A DNA stretch of 56,727 bases from Azospirillum humicireducens (GTDB lineage Bacteria > Pseudomonadota > Alphaproteobacteria > Azospirillales > Azospirillaceae): the NCBI RefSeq assembly GCF_001639105.2, contig NZ_CP028906.1:86120-142846 (forward strand). Direction: 5' to 3'. Below are positions 7,603-15,835 of this stretch, in pieces. Within the stretch, counting starts at the first letter, position 1, and the number at the start of each line of letters is the position of its first letter. The notes below the pieces were generated by a model. It did no database searches, was not told where the DNA came from, and saw only the letters and a program-made list of their open reading frames with translations. The translations under genes were made by a program, and so were the position numbers.

Positions 7603-8799
7603 TCAGCCTCTTCCCCGCACCGGCCGCGTCTGCCTCTTCTGCCGCCAGCGCACCACCCCGGTGGCCAGCAGCAGCGCCGGCAGCAGGCCGGCCACCGCCA
7701 CCAGGATGCGGCAGCACAGGCCGAAGCATTCGCCGTTGTGCAGCGGATGCTGCCAGCCGAAGAAGGCGTCGCCCATGCTCCAGCGGGTGGGATCGCGCAG
7801 GTCAAGGATCGTGCCGTCGCCGCCATTCACCCAGACGCTGGTCTTGGGAAAGCGCCAGCCGGGTTCGCCGGGCTGGAACAGGCGGATGTGGTAGGCGCCG
7901 CCTGCTTGCGCCGGCACCTCGACCCAGCGCGGCTCTGCCTGCGGGAAGCGGGCGAGCGCCGCGGCCAGGGCGGCGTCCGCCCCCACTGCCGACCCATCCT
8001 TGGCTGGGGCGATGGCGGGCGCCGGGGTCAGCGGCGACAGCCTCTCGACCATCGGCCTCACCCAGTCCGGCTGTTCCATGACCACCCCGGTGACGATCAG
8101 CGGCAGCAGGACGACGAGGCCGTAGACGCCCGCCAGCACATGGATGTCGAACACCTGCCGGACGAAGCCCGAGCGGAGGCGGGGCAGCAGGGCCCGACCC
8201 CATTTCCCGGCGGCCGGCCACCACAGATAGACTCCGCTGGCCAGGACCAGCAGGCTGGCGATGCCGCCCAGCGCCAGCACCAGCCGGCCGGTGTCGCCGG
8301 CCAGCAGCAGGTAATGCAGATCATAGATCCAGGTCATGGCGGTCCGGCCCCAGAAGCGGGAGGACAGCACCTCCCCGCTGTAGGGGTTCACCGCCACCAT
8401 CAGCGGGGCAAAGGACTTCGCCGCCGTCTCCTCCGGCTTCATGTAGCGCGCCATGATCGGATGGTCGGGCCCATGGGGAAGCTCCAGCCGCCAGCCGCCC
8501 GTCCGCTGTGGATGGGCCTCGCGCAGTGCCTGAACCACCCGGTCGAGCGGCACCGGGCCCATCCGCCCATCCATGTGCCCGGCCGGTATTGCCAGTTCCG
8601 GCGTCAGCAGGCGGTCGATATCGACATAGAAGACCAAGAGACTTCCCGTCAGCGCGGTCAGGGCCAGCAGCCCTCCCACCACGAGCCCCAGCGTCAGGTG
8701 CAGGGTCAGCACGATCCGCCGGATCCGCTGCCTGCCCAGGCCGGCTCCACGGCCGGCCGGCCTCGCGGTGATCGTGACGCAGTCGCTGCGGGTGTGCAT
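7603..8799 (-). CDS. PepSY-associated TM helix protein (PiuB-like)
   Basis: Membrane protein of 398 residues with four main hydrophobic segments: TLHLTLGLVVGGLLALTALT near the N-terminus, two central ones (LVLALGGIASLLVLASGVYL, VYGLVVLLPLIVTGVV) and one at the C-terminal end. Histidines at the membrane edges (RIVLTLHL, YDLHYLL, DIHVLAG, WQHPLHNGE) fit heme-linked ferric-reductase-like PepSY_TM proteins, which often take part in iron acquisition. The ATG at 8799 has AGGAGA at good spacing; upstream in-frame codons have none. It converges on the phosphatase gene and diverges from the sensor kinase. Its role in iron uptake is an inference from the family. Confidence 0.85.
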   Translation of the reverse strand: MHTRSDCVTITARPAGRGAGLGRQRIRRIVLTLHLTLGLVVGGLLALTALTGSLLVFYVDIDRLLTPELAIPAGHMDGRMGPVPLDRVVQALREAHPQRTGGWRLELPHGPDHPIMARYMKPEETAAKSFAPLMVAVNPYSGEVLSSRFWGRTAMTWIYDLHYLLLAGDTGRLVLALGGIASLLVLASGVYLWWPAAGKWGRALLPRLRSGFVRQVFDIHVLAGVYGLVVLLPLIVTGVVMEQPDWVRPMVERLSPLTPAPAIAPAKDGSAVGADAALAAALARFPQAEPRWVEVPAQAGGAYHIRLFQPGEPGWRFPKTSVWVNGGDGTILDLRDPTRWSMGDAFFGWQHPLHNGECFGLCCRILVAVAGLLPALLLATGVVRWRQKRQTRPVRGRG

Positions 8800-9118
8800 C
8801 GGGCGGGTCTCCTGACGGACGGTTGGCGCAAGTCGGAAGGTGCAAGTCGGATGGCGCAGGTTGGATGGCGCCGGGATGATCGGTACAGTGGGCGAACCAT
8901 CCCGGAGGCTCCGCCCGGCGGCCTTGACGGCCGTCAAATGCCGGCGCCCGGACACACGGGATGGTCGGTAACAATTTCGGTATTTTGCAACTTTTCGCGC
9001 AGCAGCCTGTTCCCATCGCGTCCCGCCCAATGCTATTGAGCTGTGTCATCGCAACGCACTGCGTGCCGGCCTAGGCTCGGGTGTGTCGACGCCTGTTCCC
9101 GCGGAGAGCCTCTGATCC
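8800..9118. other. Intergenic region between divergent PepSY and sensor-kinase genes, with 14-bp tandem repeats
   Basis: Contains four adjacent 14-bp units (8824-8837, 8838-8851, 8852-8865, 8866-8879) of the form TGGCGCAAGTCGGA with a few changes. They lie just upstream of the PepSY start. No gene is seen. Both promoters should be here. Confidence 0.5.
8824..8879. repeat. Four imperfect 14-bp tandem repeats
   Basis: Units read TGGCGCAAGTCGGA, AGGTGCAAGTCGGA, TGGCGCAGGTTGGA and TGGCGCCGGGATGA. They decay from unit one to four. They could be a multi-site operator or a simple slippage array. Confidence 0.7.
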
Positions 9119-11485
9119 ATGCCCGCCGGTCTGTTGCCCCGCCTTCTCCGCGCCTTCAGTCCGCGCAGCCTGCGCGCACGCCTGATGGGCGTCGTTCTGG
9201 CGTCGCTGGCGTTGCCGCTTGCAGGCGCGCTCTATCTGGCGGACCAGCAGCTCGACGACCGCATCAATGCGGCGCGCGAACTGGCCCTGCACCTCGCCGA
9301 CGACGGGGTGGAACGCCAGCGCGACCTGATCGGGGAGGCGCGCAACCTGATCGGCGTGCTGTCGCTGGTTCCGGCGATCCGTGACGCAACCCCGACCAAC
9401 ACCGATGCCTGTGTCGCCACCTTGGCGCCGATGCCGCGCCAGCACCGCTGGACCACCGGCGTCTGGCTGACCGACGCCGACGGCAACATCATCTGCGACA
9501 CCACCGGACCCGGCGCCGGCATCTCGCTCAGGGAACGCGAGTATTTCCAGCGGGTTCTCGACACGAAGAACTGGGTGGTCAGCGATTTCATCATCGGCAA
9601 GCGCTCGCTGAAACCGCTGATCATCGTCGCCAGCCCGATCATCGAAAATGGACGGATCGTCCGTGTGATCGGGGTCGCGGTCGATCTCACCTGGCTGACC
9701 GATCTGGTGAAGGTGCTGAAGCAGCCGGACGCCCGTGTCATGGTCCTGGACCGGCACGGCGTGATCGTGGCCCGCCAGCCGGACCCGGAAGGCTGGCTGA
9801 ACCGCAACGTCTTCCAGTTGCCGCATGTCCAGCGCATGCTGCACGAACGCAACGGCGCCTTCGATTCCGAGAGCGCCGACGGCCGCGGCCGGTTGTGGGC
9901 CTTCCGCCATTCCGGCGAGACCGACACCGTCTTCGCCGTCGGCATGCCGACCGCCCCGATCATCGCGGAGGCAAGGCGGGACCTTTGGCAGAGCCTGGGT
10001 CTTCTCGCCGTTGCAGCACTGGTCAGCGTCCTCGCGCTGTGGGTGCTGCTGCGCGCGTCGGTCCTGCGCTGGGTGTGGGAACTGGGAAGCGCGGCCACCC
10101 GCATCGGCGACGGCGGCGGCGGCACCGTGATCGAGGCCGACCGTGCCCCGCACGAATTCCGTGTCGTCTCCCATGCCTTCAACAACATGTCGCGCCGCCT
10201 GAAGCAGCGCGAACAGGAGCTGCGCACCGCCATGGAGGAGGCGCGGGCCGGCAGCCGCGCCAAGGAGGAGTTCCTCGCCACCATGAGCCACGAGATCCGC
10301 ACGCCGATGAACGGCGTGATCGGATTCGCGGAAATGCTGTTGGAAACGCCGCTGACGACCGAACAGCGACGCTACGCGTCGCAGGTGCGCGACGCCGGCC
10401 GGTCTCTGCTGACCGTCATCAACGACGTGCTCGACCTGTCGAAGCTGGAGGCAGGCCGGCTCGATCTGGTCAGCGTGCCGTTCCGGCTGGACGATCTGGC
10501 CGACCGCTGCGTCGCCATCGTCCGGCTCGCCGCCGAACAGAAGGGGCTGGAGATCCAGACCACCATCTCCGCCACCGCCCGCGGCTTCGTCATGGGCGAT
10601 CCCGACCGGCTGCGCCAGATCCTGCTGAACCTGCTTGGCAACGCGGTCAAGTTCACCGACCGCGGGTCGGTGCGGCTGACGGTCAGGGCGGTGGAGGAGG
10701 ATGGCAGCCGCATCTGCACCTTCACCGTCACCGACACCGGGATCGGCATCGCCGCCGACCGGCAGCGCGACCTGTTCCAGCGCTTCACCCAGCTGGATCG
10801 CGGGCGCGGCGGCACCGGGCTGGGGCTCGCCATCTGCCGCCGGCTGGTGGAGCTGATGGGCGGCGAGATCGGTATGGACAGCAAGGTGGGCGCGGGCAGC
10901 ACCTTCTGGTTCTCGCTGCCGCTGCTGACCGCCGGCAGTGCGGCGGTCCAGCCCGACAGCACCGCCATCTCCAGCATCGAGCCGGGCAGCCCCGGCGTGC
11001 GCATCCTGCTGGCCGAGGATCTGGCGATGAACCGCGATCTCGCCATGACCATGCTGGCCAAGGCCGGACATCATGTCGACGCCGTGGCGGACGGCGCCGC
11101 CGCCGTGGCCGCCGTGCAGGAACAGACCTACGACATCGTGCTGATGGACGTGCAGATGCCGGTGATGGACGGTCTTGAGGCAACCCGCCGCATCCGCGCC
11201 CTGCCCGCCCCGGCCGGCACCATCCCGATCCTGGCCCTGACCGCCGGCGTGATGCAGGTGGAGGTCGAACGCTGCCTGCAGGCAGGCATGAACGCCCATC
11301 TGGCCAAACCGCTGGAGAAGTCGAAACTTCTGGGCGCCATCGGCCGCTGGGCCCGCACCGACGACGGCCACGATGACCGCGCCGACGACAGCTTCGGCCA
11401 GGAGGGGACTGGAGTGGAGCGGAATGAAAGGCGCGATGGGAGCGTTCCCGATGCCCAACGCCCGCAGTTGATCGCGCACAGCTGA
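9119..11485 (+). CDS. Membrane hybrid sensor histidine kinase with Cache-like input and receiver domain
   Basis: Two transmembrane segments (about residues 19-40 and 290-318) enclose a 250-residue periplasmic region that looks like a double Cache sensor. A HAMP-like linker, HisKA (SHEIRTPMNG, histidine about 391) and HATPase (NAVKFTD, DTGIGI, GTGLGLAICRRL) follow. A receiver with phospho-acceptor Asp about 677 (VLMDVQMPVMDG) ends the protein, which has 788 residues. No output domain is present, so a phosphotransfer protein or separate regulator must exist elsewhere. The ligand is unknown. It is divergent from the PepSY gene. Confidence 0.92.
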   Translation: MPAGLLPRLLRAFSPRSLRARLMGVVLASLALPLAGALYLADQQLDDRINAARELALHLADDGVERQRDLIGEARNLIGVLSLVPAIRDATPTNTDACVATLAPMPRQHRWTTGVWLTDADGNIICDTTGPGAGISLREREYFQRVLDTKNWVVSDFIIGKRSLKPLIIVASPIIENGRIVRVIGVAVDLTWLTDLVKVLKQPDARVMVLDRHGVIVARQPDPEGWLNRNVFQLPHVQRMLHERNGAFDSESADGRGRLWAFRHSGETDTVFAVGMPTAPIIAEARRDLWQSLGLLAVAALVSVLALWVLLRASVLRWVWELGSAATRIGDGGGGTVIEADRAPHEFRVVSHAFNNMSRRLKQREQELRTAMEEARAGSRAKEEFLATMSHEIRTPMNGVIGFAEMLLETPLTTEQRRYASQVRDAGRSLLTVINDVLDLSKLEAGRLDLVSVPFRLDDLADRCVAIVRLAAEQKGLEIQTTISATARGFVMGDPDRLRQILLNLLGNAVKFTDRGSVRLTVRAVEEDGSRICTFTVTDTGIGIAADRQRDLFQRFTQLDRGRGGTGLGLAICRRLVELMGGEIGMDSKVGAGSTFWFSLPLLTAGSAAVQPDSTAISSIEPGSPGVRILLAEDLAMNRDLAMTMLAKAGHHVDAVADGAAAVAAVQEQTYDIVLMDVQMPVMDGLEATRRIRALPAPAGTIPILALTAGVMQVEVERCLQAGMNAHLAKPLEKSKLLGAIGRWARTDDGHDDRADDSFGQEGTGVERNERRDGSVPDAQRPQLIAHS

Positions 11486-11597
11486 CGAGTCGGTGTTATA
11501 GTGCCTGCACCGTCCCGGCCGCGCTCACGCTCGTGATGCGCTGCCGGGCGGGCCTCGACCCCGGCAGGCTCTGCCGGCCTGCAGCGAAGTGTGTGCC

Positions 11598-12752
11598 ATG
11601 AAGGTTGCGCAGCCCCCTCTCGCCCCCGTTCCGGAGCGCAAGCCCGAAACCCCTCCGCCGCCCGCCGACGGTGCCGGCGCCGAGCGGTCCTTCCGCGACA
11701 CGCTGGTCCAGACTTCGCAGGGCCGATCGGGGAATGGTCCGGTCGGCCGGCTCGCCAACGGCCAGAAGGCGCCGCCACCGCCGGCCGGGAAGCCGGCGGC
11801 CCCGGTCCTGCTGGAGGATGGCACCCAGGTTCCCCTTCCGGCGGCGAAGCCGGTGACCCCCATCCGGCTGGCCGACGGCACGACCGTGCCGGTGCCAGCC
11901 GCCAAGCCCGCCGCCCCGGTCCTGCTGGCCGATGCCGCCACGGAGGCCGGGACGGCAGCGCCGCGCGCGCCGCTGCCCGGACTGAAACCGGCGGTTCCCG
12001 CCCCGGTGCCAAGCTCCGCCAAGGTGGCGGAGGCCGTGGAGGCGATGACCTCCGACAACCCGACCGCCGCGCGGGTGCTGGTCGCCTCGCAGCAGGTCGC
12101 CGGCCTGTCCGGCCACAGCTTCACCGCCATCCTGGCCCAGGCGACGCAGGAAAGCGGGCTTGACAGCGCGGCGAAGAACAGCCGCAGTTCCGCCGCCGGG
12201 CCGTTCCAATTCCTGGAAAGCACCTGGCTCGACCTGTTCCGCCGCCATGGCGCCGCCTATGGTCAGGGCGACCTCGCCTCGCAAATCCAGGTCCGCAATG
12301 GCGTGTCCAGCGTCAAGGACCCGGCGGTCCGCCGCCAGATCCTGGAGCTCCGCCACGATGTCGACCTGTCGGCCGGCATGGCCGCCCGCTATCTGGCCGA
12401 GGGACGCGACGCGCTGGAGAAGCGGCTGGGCCGCCGGGCCAGCGAATCGGAGAGCCGCATGGCCTATGTCCTGGGCTCCGGCGGGGCGGCGAAGCTGATC
12501 CGCGCCGCCGAATCGACGCCCGGTGCCGTCGCCGCCGACCTGCTGCCCAGCGCCGCGAAGGCGAATCACAACCTGTTCCACGACCGGTCCAGCGGCCGCG
12601 CCCTGAGCGCGGCGGAAACCGTGAGCCGCCTGACGCGGCGCATGGAGATCGACCAGCGCGAGATGTTCGCGGCCATCGGCCAGGCGGTGGAACGCCCGCG
12701 CCGCCTGGACGAGGGCAGCGCATCGCCGCTCAACCCCCATCAGTCGGTCTGA
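11598..12752 (+). CDS. Transglycosylase-like (lysozyme-fold) protein with Pro/Ala-rich N-terminus
   Basis: The first 145 residues are low-complexity Pro/Ala/Lys-rich with repeated AAKPAAPVLLADG-like units. The rest resembles a soluble lytic-transglycosylase-like domain: AILAQATQESGLDSAAKNSRSSAAGPFQF provides the Glu and the ES-x-GPFQF pattern, followed by MAARYLAEGRDAL and MAYVLGSGGAAKL. Such proteins cleave peptidoglycan, often for flagella or secretion; the flagellar link is not shown here. No signal peptide is visible at the chosen ATG, so export is unclear. The start could also be the GTG at 11589. Confidence 0.7.
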   Translation: MKVAQPPLAPVPERKPETPPPPADGAGAERSFRDTLVQTSQGRSGNGPVGRLANGQKAPPPPAGKPAAPVLLEDGTQVPLPAAKPVTPIRLADGTTVPVPAAKPAAPVLLADAATEAGTAAPRAPLPGLKPAVPAPVPSSAKVAEAVEAMTSDNPTAARVLVASQQVAGLSGHSFTAILAQATQESGLDSAAKNSRSSAAGPFQFLESTWLDLFRRHGAAYGQGDLASQIQVRNGVSSVKDPAVRRQILELRHDVDLSAGMAARYLAEGRDALEKRLGRRASESESRMAYVLGSGGAAKLIRAAESTPGAVAADLLPSAAKANHNLFHDRSSGRALSAAETVSRLTRRMEIDQREMFAAIGQAVERPRRLDEGSASPLNPHQSV

Positions 12753-12856
12753 CCGAAGGGCCAGCGGAACCGGTGCCGCAGGGCCGTCCGGCCCGCAACG
12801 CGGGGCTGCCCCGCGCGGCGTCGCTGCGGCCGAACGCATCGGCGATGGGAATCCCA

Positions 12857-12888
12857 CTTGACCCGGCGGCTTTGGAAGGTCAGTTATT
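12857..12888 (+). promoter_or_regulatory. Possible promoter of infA
   Basis: TTGACC at 12858-12863 is followed after 17 bases by CAGTTA at 12881-12886, a plausible alphaproteobacterial promoter 35-65 bases ahead of infA. Weak -10 match. Confidence 0.35.
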
Positions 12889-12921
12889 GCCGCGAAACTT
12901 TTAGGACGGACATAAGGGCCT

Positions 12922-13140
12922 ATGGCAAAGGAAGATCTGATCGAGTTTTCCGGGACCGTCGTCGAATTGCTTCCGAACGCGATGTTCCGGGTGAAGCTCG
13001 ACAACGATCATGAGGTTCTCGCGCACACCTCGGGAAAGATGCGTAAGAACCGGATTCGCGTCCTGGCCGGCGACCGCGTCAATGTGGAAATGACGCCGTA
13101 CGACCTGACCAAGGGCCGCATCACCTTCCGGTTCAAGTAG
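12922..13140 (+). CDS. infA: Translation initiation factor IF-1
   Basis: The 72 residues are those of IF-1, a single S1/OB-fold domain that binds the ribosomal A site in initiation. Signature stretches are FSGTVVELLPNAMFRVKL and GKMRKNRIRVLAGDRVNVE. It heads the infA-maf-rng-yacG unit; maf follows after 25 bases. Start and length are standard. Confidence 0.98.
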   Translation: MAKEDLIEFSGTVVELLPNAMFRVKLDNDHEVLAHTSGKMRKNRIRVLAGDRVNVEMTPYDLTKGRITFRFK

Positions 13141-13165
13141 CATCCTTGCTGCATCGCGGTTCCCC

Positions 13166-13789
13166 GTGACGATCCCGTCCAAGGCGCCCCGGCTGGTCCT
13201 GGCTTCGGCCTCGCCCCGCCGGCTCGACCTGTTGCGCCAGATCGGCATCGTGCCCGACGCGGTCGATCCCGCCGATCTCGACGAAACGCCGTTGCGCGAC
13301 GAACTCCCGCCCCAGCACGCCTTGCGTCTGGCGGCGGAGAAGGCGTCGTGCGTCGCCGCGCGCCATCCCGATTCGTGGATTCTCGCCGCCGACACCGTGG
13401 TGGCCTGCGGCCGCCGCATCCTGCCCAAGGCCGAGCGGGAGGAGGAGGCGCGGCGCTGCCTGTCGCTTCTGTCCGGCCGCCGGCACCGGGTGCTGGGCGG
13501 CATCGTCCTGCTGGTCCCCGGCGCAAGCGGAGAGGGTCACCGAAGAATCGACCGGCTGGTTCGTACCGACGTCACCTTCAAGGTGCTCGACCGGACGGAG
13601 ACCGACGCCTACATCGCGTCGGGCGAATGGAAGGGCAAGGCCGGCGGCTATGCCATCCAGGGCCGGGCGGCGGCGCTGGTGCGCTGGATCGGCGGCTCCT
13701 ACAGCAATGTCGTCGGGCTGTCGCTCCACGAGGTCGCCGGCATGCTGCACGGCGCCGGCTTCCCGCACGCTGCCCCACCCGAGCAATGA
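13166..13789 (+). CDS. maf: Maf-family nucleoside triphosphate pyrophosphatase
   Basis: Removes non-canonical or excess nucleoside triphosphates by hydrolysis to the monophosphate. LVLASASPRRLDLLRQIGI is the Maf N-terminal motif, ILAADTVVACGRRILPKA supplies the conserved Asp, and GKAGGYAIQG is the substrate loop. The start is GTG. The stop overlaps the ATG of the next gene by three bases (ATGA), so the two are coupled. The family members differ in nucleotide preference, which cannot be set from sequence alone. Confidence 0.95.
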   Translation: MTIPSKAPRLVLASASPRRLDLLRQIGIVPDAVDPADLDETPLRDELPPQHALRLAAEKASCVAARHPDSWILAADTVVACGRRILPKAEREEEARRCLSLLSGRRHRVLGGIVLLVPGASGEGHRRIDRLVRTDVTFKVLDRTETDAYIASGEWKGKAGGYAIQGRAAALVRWIGGSYSNVVGLSLHEVAGMLHGAGFPHAAPPEQ

Positions 13790-15024
13790 GCAGGCTTGAG
13801 CTGCTGGTCGACCGCGACGGTCCGCTGACGCGGGCGGCGGTGCTGGCAGACGGCCGCCTGACCGACCTGCACATCGACCATGCCGACCGTCCGTCGCTGC
13901 TGGGTGCCATCATTCTGGGCCGGGTGGAGCGGATCGCCACCGGTCTGAACGGCGCCTTCATCGAGTTGGGAGGCGGCCTGTCCGGCCTGCTGCCGGCGGC
14001 CGACGTGCACCGCCCCGTCCTCGACGACGACCCCTCCCAATCGCGCTCCCATCCCCGTCCGGGATCGAAACCCGCCGCCATCGGCGCGCTGCTGCGTGCC
14101 GGCCAGCCGGTGGTGGTGCAGGTGAAGGCCGACGCCGCGGGGACCAAGGGGCCGTCGCTGACGATGGACATCACCCTGCCCGGCCGTTTCCTGGTGCATG
14201 CGCCGCTCGGCCGCGACATCGCGGTGTCGAAGCGTCTGGGCAGCGGACCGGAGCGCGCGGCGCTCGCACGCCGGATCGAAGGGCTCGTCACCGGCGCCGG
14301 CTGGATCGTCCGCGCCGGGGCCGCCCAGGTGTCCGACGAGCTGCTGGGCGCCGAATCGGAGGCGCTGCACCTGCAATGGCGCGCCATCCGCGACGATGCC
14401 CGTGCCGGTTCTGCTCCCCGCCTGCTTCACTCCGGCCCCAACGCCGCCACCCGTGCCCTGATCGAGCAAGGTGCCTCAGCCTCCGACGCCATCATTGTCG
14501 ACGATCCGGTCCCGGCCGGCGGAATCGCCGTCGGCGAGGGGCCGCTGCTGTCGGGCTTGCGCAATTGGTGCGACCGCCACGCCCCCGACCTGCTGCCCCG
14601 CCTGACGGCCCACAGAGCCGCACAGCGCCTGTTCGACCTGCGCGACCTCGACAGCGCGATCGCGGAACTGTTGGACATCCGGGTGCCGTTGCCACTCGGC
14701 GGTTCGCTGGTGATCGAGCGGACGGAGGCGCTGACTGTGGTTGACGTCAATGCCGGGGAGCGCGGCAACCCGGTGGAGGTCAACCTCGATGCCGCGACGG
14801 AGATCGCCCGCCAGCTCCGCCTGCGCAACGTCGGCGGCATCGTGGTGGTGGATTTCGTCAACATGCGCGGCCGCGGCGATGCCGAGCGTGTGCTGGCCGC
14901 CTTGTCGCATGCGGTGGAAAGCGACCCGGTGCAGACCCAAGTTTATGGCATGTCGAAGCTGGGCCTGGTCGAACTGACCCGCGCCCGCCGCGGCACGCCG
15001 CTGGCAGCCTTGCTGCGGTCCTAG
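13786..15024 (+). CDS. rng: Ribonuclease E/G family protein, short (RNase G-like)
   Basis: Endoribonuclease of the E/G family, 412 residues. An N-terminal S1-like domain (ILGRVERIATGLNGAFIELG) is followed by the DNase-I-like catalytic core with the two metal-binding aspartates in LTVVDVNAGE and GGIVVVDFVNM. The protein stops soon after GMSKLGLVELTR, so it lacks the Zn-link CPxC and the C-terminal small domain of RNase G/E; this short form is common in alphaproteobacteria of this locus. Start ATG overlaps the maf stop. A full RNase E is expected elsewhere. Confidence 0.9.
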   Translation: MSRLELLVDRDGPLTRAAVLADGRLTDLHIDHADRPSLLGAIILGRVERIATGLNGAFIELGGGLSGLLPAADVHRPVLDDDPSQSRSHPRPGSKPAAIGALLRAGQPVVVQVKADAAGTKGPSLTMDITLPGRFLVHAPLGRDIAVSKRLGSGPERAALARRIEGLVTGAGWIVRAGAAQVSDELLGAESEALHLQWRAIRDDARAGSAPRLLHSGPNAATRALIEQGASASDAIIVDDPVPAGGIAVGEGPLLSGLRNWCDRHAPDLLPRLTAHRAAQRLFDLRDLDSAIAELLDIRVPLPLGGSLVIERTEALTVVDVNAGERGNPVEVNLDAATEIARQLRLRNVGGIVVVDFVNMRGRGDAERVLAALSHAVESDPVQTQVYGMSKLGLVELTRARRGTPLAALLRS

Positions 15025-15071
15025 ACGCTTAAAGAAGACGCTCACAGAAGTCGGTTACGGAGAGCTTTCCC

Positions 15072-15323
15072 TTGTCCGATCCCCAATCCCCTGGCGCCGG
15101 GCAGCGCGCCCATTCCCATGCGCAGTCCCACGCCGGCGCCAAGGCGGGAGCCGGCACCCAATGCCCGATCTGCGGCCGCCCGACCGAACCGGCCACCCGC
15201 CCCTTCTGTTCCAAGCGCTGTGCCGACATCGACCTGTCGCGCTGGCTGGGCGAGGGCTACCGGATTCCGGGCTCCGAAGCTCCGGTTCCGACCCGTGATT
15301 CCGACCCTGACGACGGGCTGTAA
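15072..15323 (+). CDS. yacG: DNA gyrase inhibitor / zinc-binding protein YacG
   Basis: Small zinc-finger protein of the YacG family, known in E. coli to bind GyrB and block gyrase. The ligands are CPICGRPT and FCSKRCADIDLSRWL. The N-terminal 30 residues are a His/Ala-rich extension not found in short homologues. The start is TTG, with GGAGAG upstream at 15059. It closes the infA-maf-rng-yacG unit, ahead of tRNA-Phe. Confidence 0.92.
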   Translation: MSDPQSPGAGQRAHSHAQSHAGAKAGAGTQCPICGRPTEPATRPFCSKRCADIDLSRWLGEGYRIPGSEAPVPTRDSDPDDGL

Positions 15324-15441
15324 TGGGGGCGAAAATTTTTGCGAATTTTTCTCTGGACAGCCCGTCCGAACCTCTCTAAAAAGCGCCCCACACGACGCGC
15401 CGCACCGACCGAAACGGTCACCCACCAAGCGGCGCCGAGAT

Positions 15442-15517
15442 GCCCAGGTAGCTCAGTTGGTAGAGCAGGGGACTGAAAATCCCCGTGTCGGCGGTTCGAC
15501 TCCGTCCCTGGGCACCA
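15442..15517 (+). tRNA. tRNA-Phe (anticodon GAA)
   Basis: Acceptor GCCCAGG pairs with CCTGGGC, the D arm contains AGCTCAGTTGGTAGAGC, the anticodon GAA is at 15475-15477 and the T arm carries GTTCGACTC; CCA is encoded. It is 76 nt. The 3' half is the integration target of the element to its right and is repeated at 39008. Confidence 0.98.
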
Positions 15518-15520
15518 TTC
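15472..15520 (+). repeat. attL: left copy of a 49-bp direct repeat (tRNA-Phe 3' end)
   Basis: Runs from the anticodon stem of tRNA-Phe through CCA plus three bases. It is identical to 39008-39056. The element keeps the tRNA gene intact at this left end. Confidence 0.95.
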
Positions 15521-15835
15521 TCCCTTCTGTTTCGAAGGGTTAGTGGTGCGCTAGTTGCTTACTGTGCTTAGCACAGTGCTAGCACAGCGACACAAGAATA
15601 AATTCCCATCTCTGCTAAGCTGCTGTTTTTGCTCACTCCGCGCGCTATACGTTATTGCGTAATAGCACAGCGTAAGCACAGCCCTCCGAGCGGTGTGATT
15701 GCCTATGGGCGACGCTTTCAGCATGCCCTTCAAAGCGCCCACATGCCTGCCTCCCCCGCTGCTGCGCCGCCCCTCCACAAGTAGTTTAGCCGTCAGTAAA
15801 CTGCTACTTTAAGTGATGAGAGCGTGGGAGCCTCC
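15521..15835. other. Left end of the element: integrase arm sites and int leader
   Basis: Non-coding. Holds CTGTGCT (15562-15568) inverted to AGCACAG (15570-15576), a second AGCACAG (15581-15587) 11 bases on, and another pair at 15664-15670 and 15675-15681. An imperfect inverted repeat, GTAGTTTA to TAAACTGCTAC, lies at 15781-15807 just ahead of int and may be its operator. Confidence 0.6.
15562..15681. repeat. Arm-type AGCACAG repeats, left end
   Basis: Two pairs of AGCACAG-N4-AGCACAG, each with an 11-bp period, plus one inverted copy. A matching pair lies 50 bp inside the right end. Confidence 0.65.

Noticed and set aside
9071..11479. 802-codon minus-strand frame opposite the hybrid kinase
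   Set aside because: Shadow of the kinase gene; composition (His, Asp, Gly, Gln runs) is typical of antisense translation.
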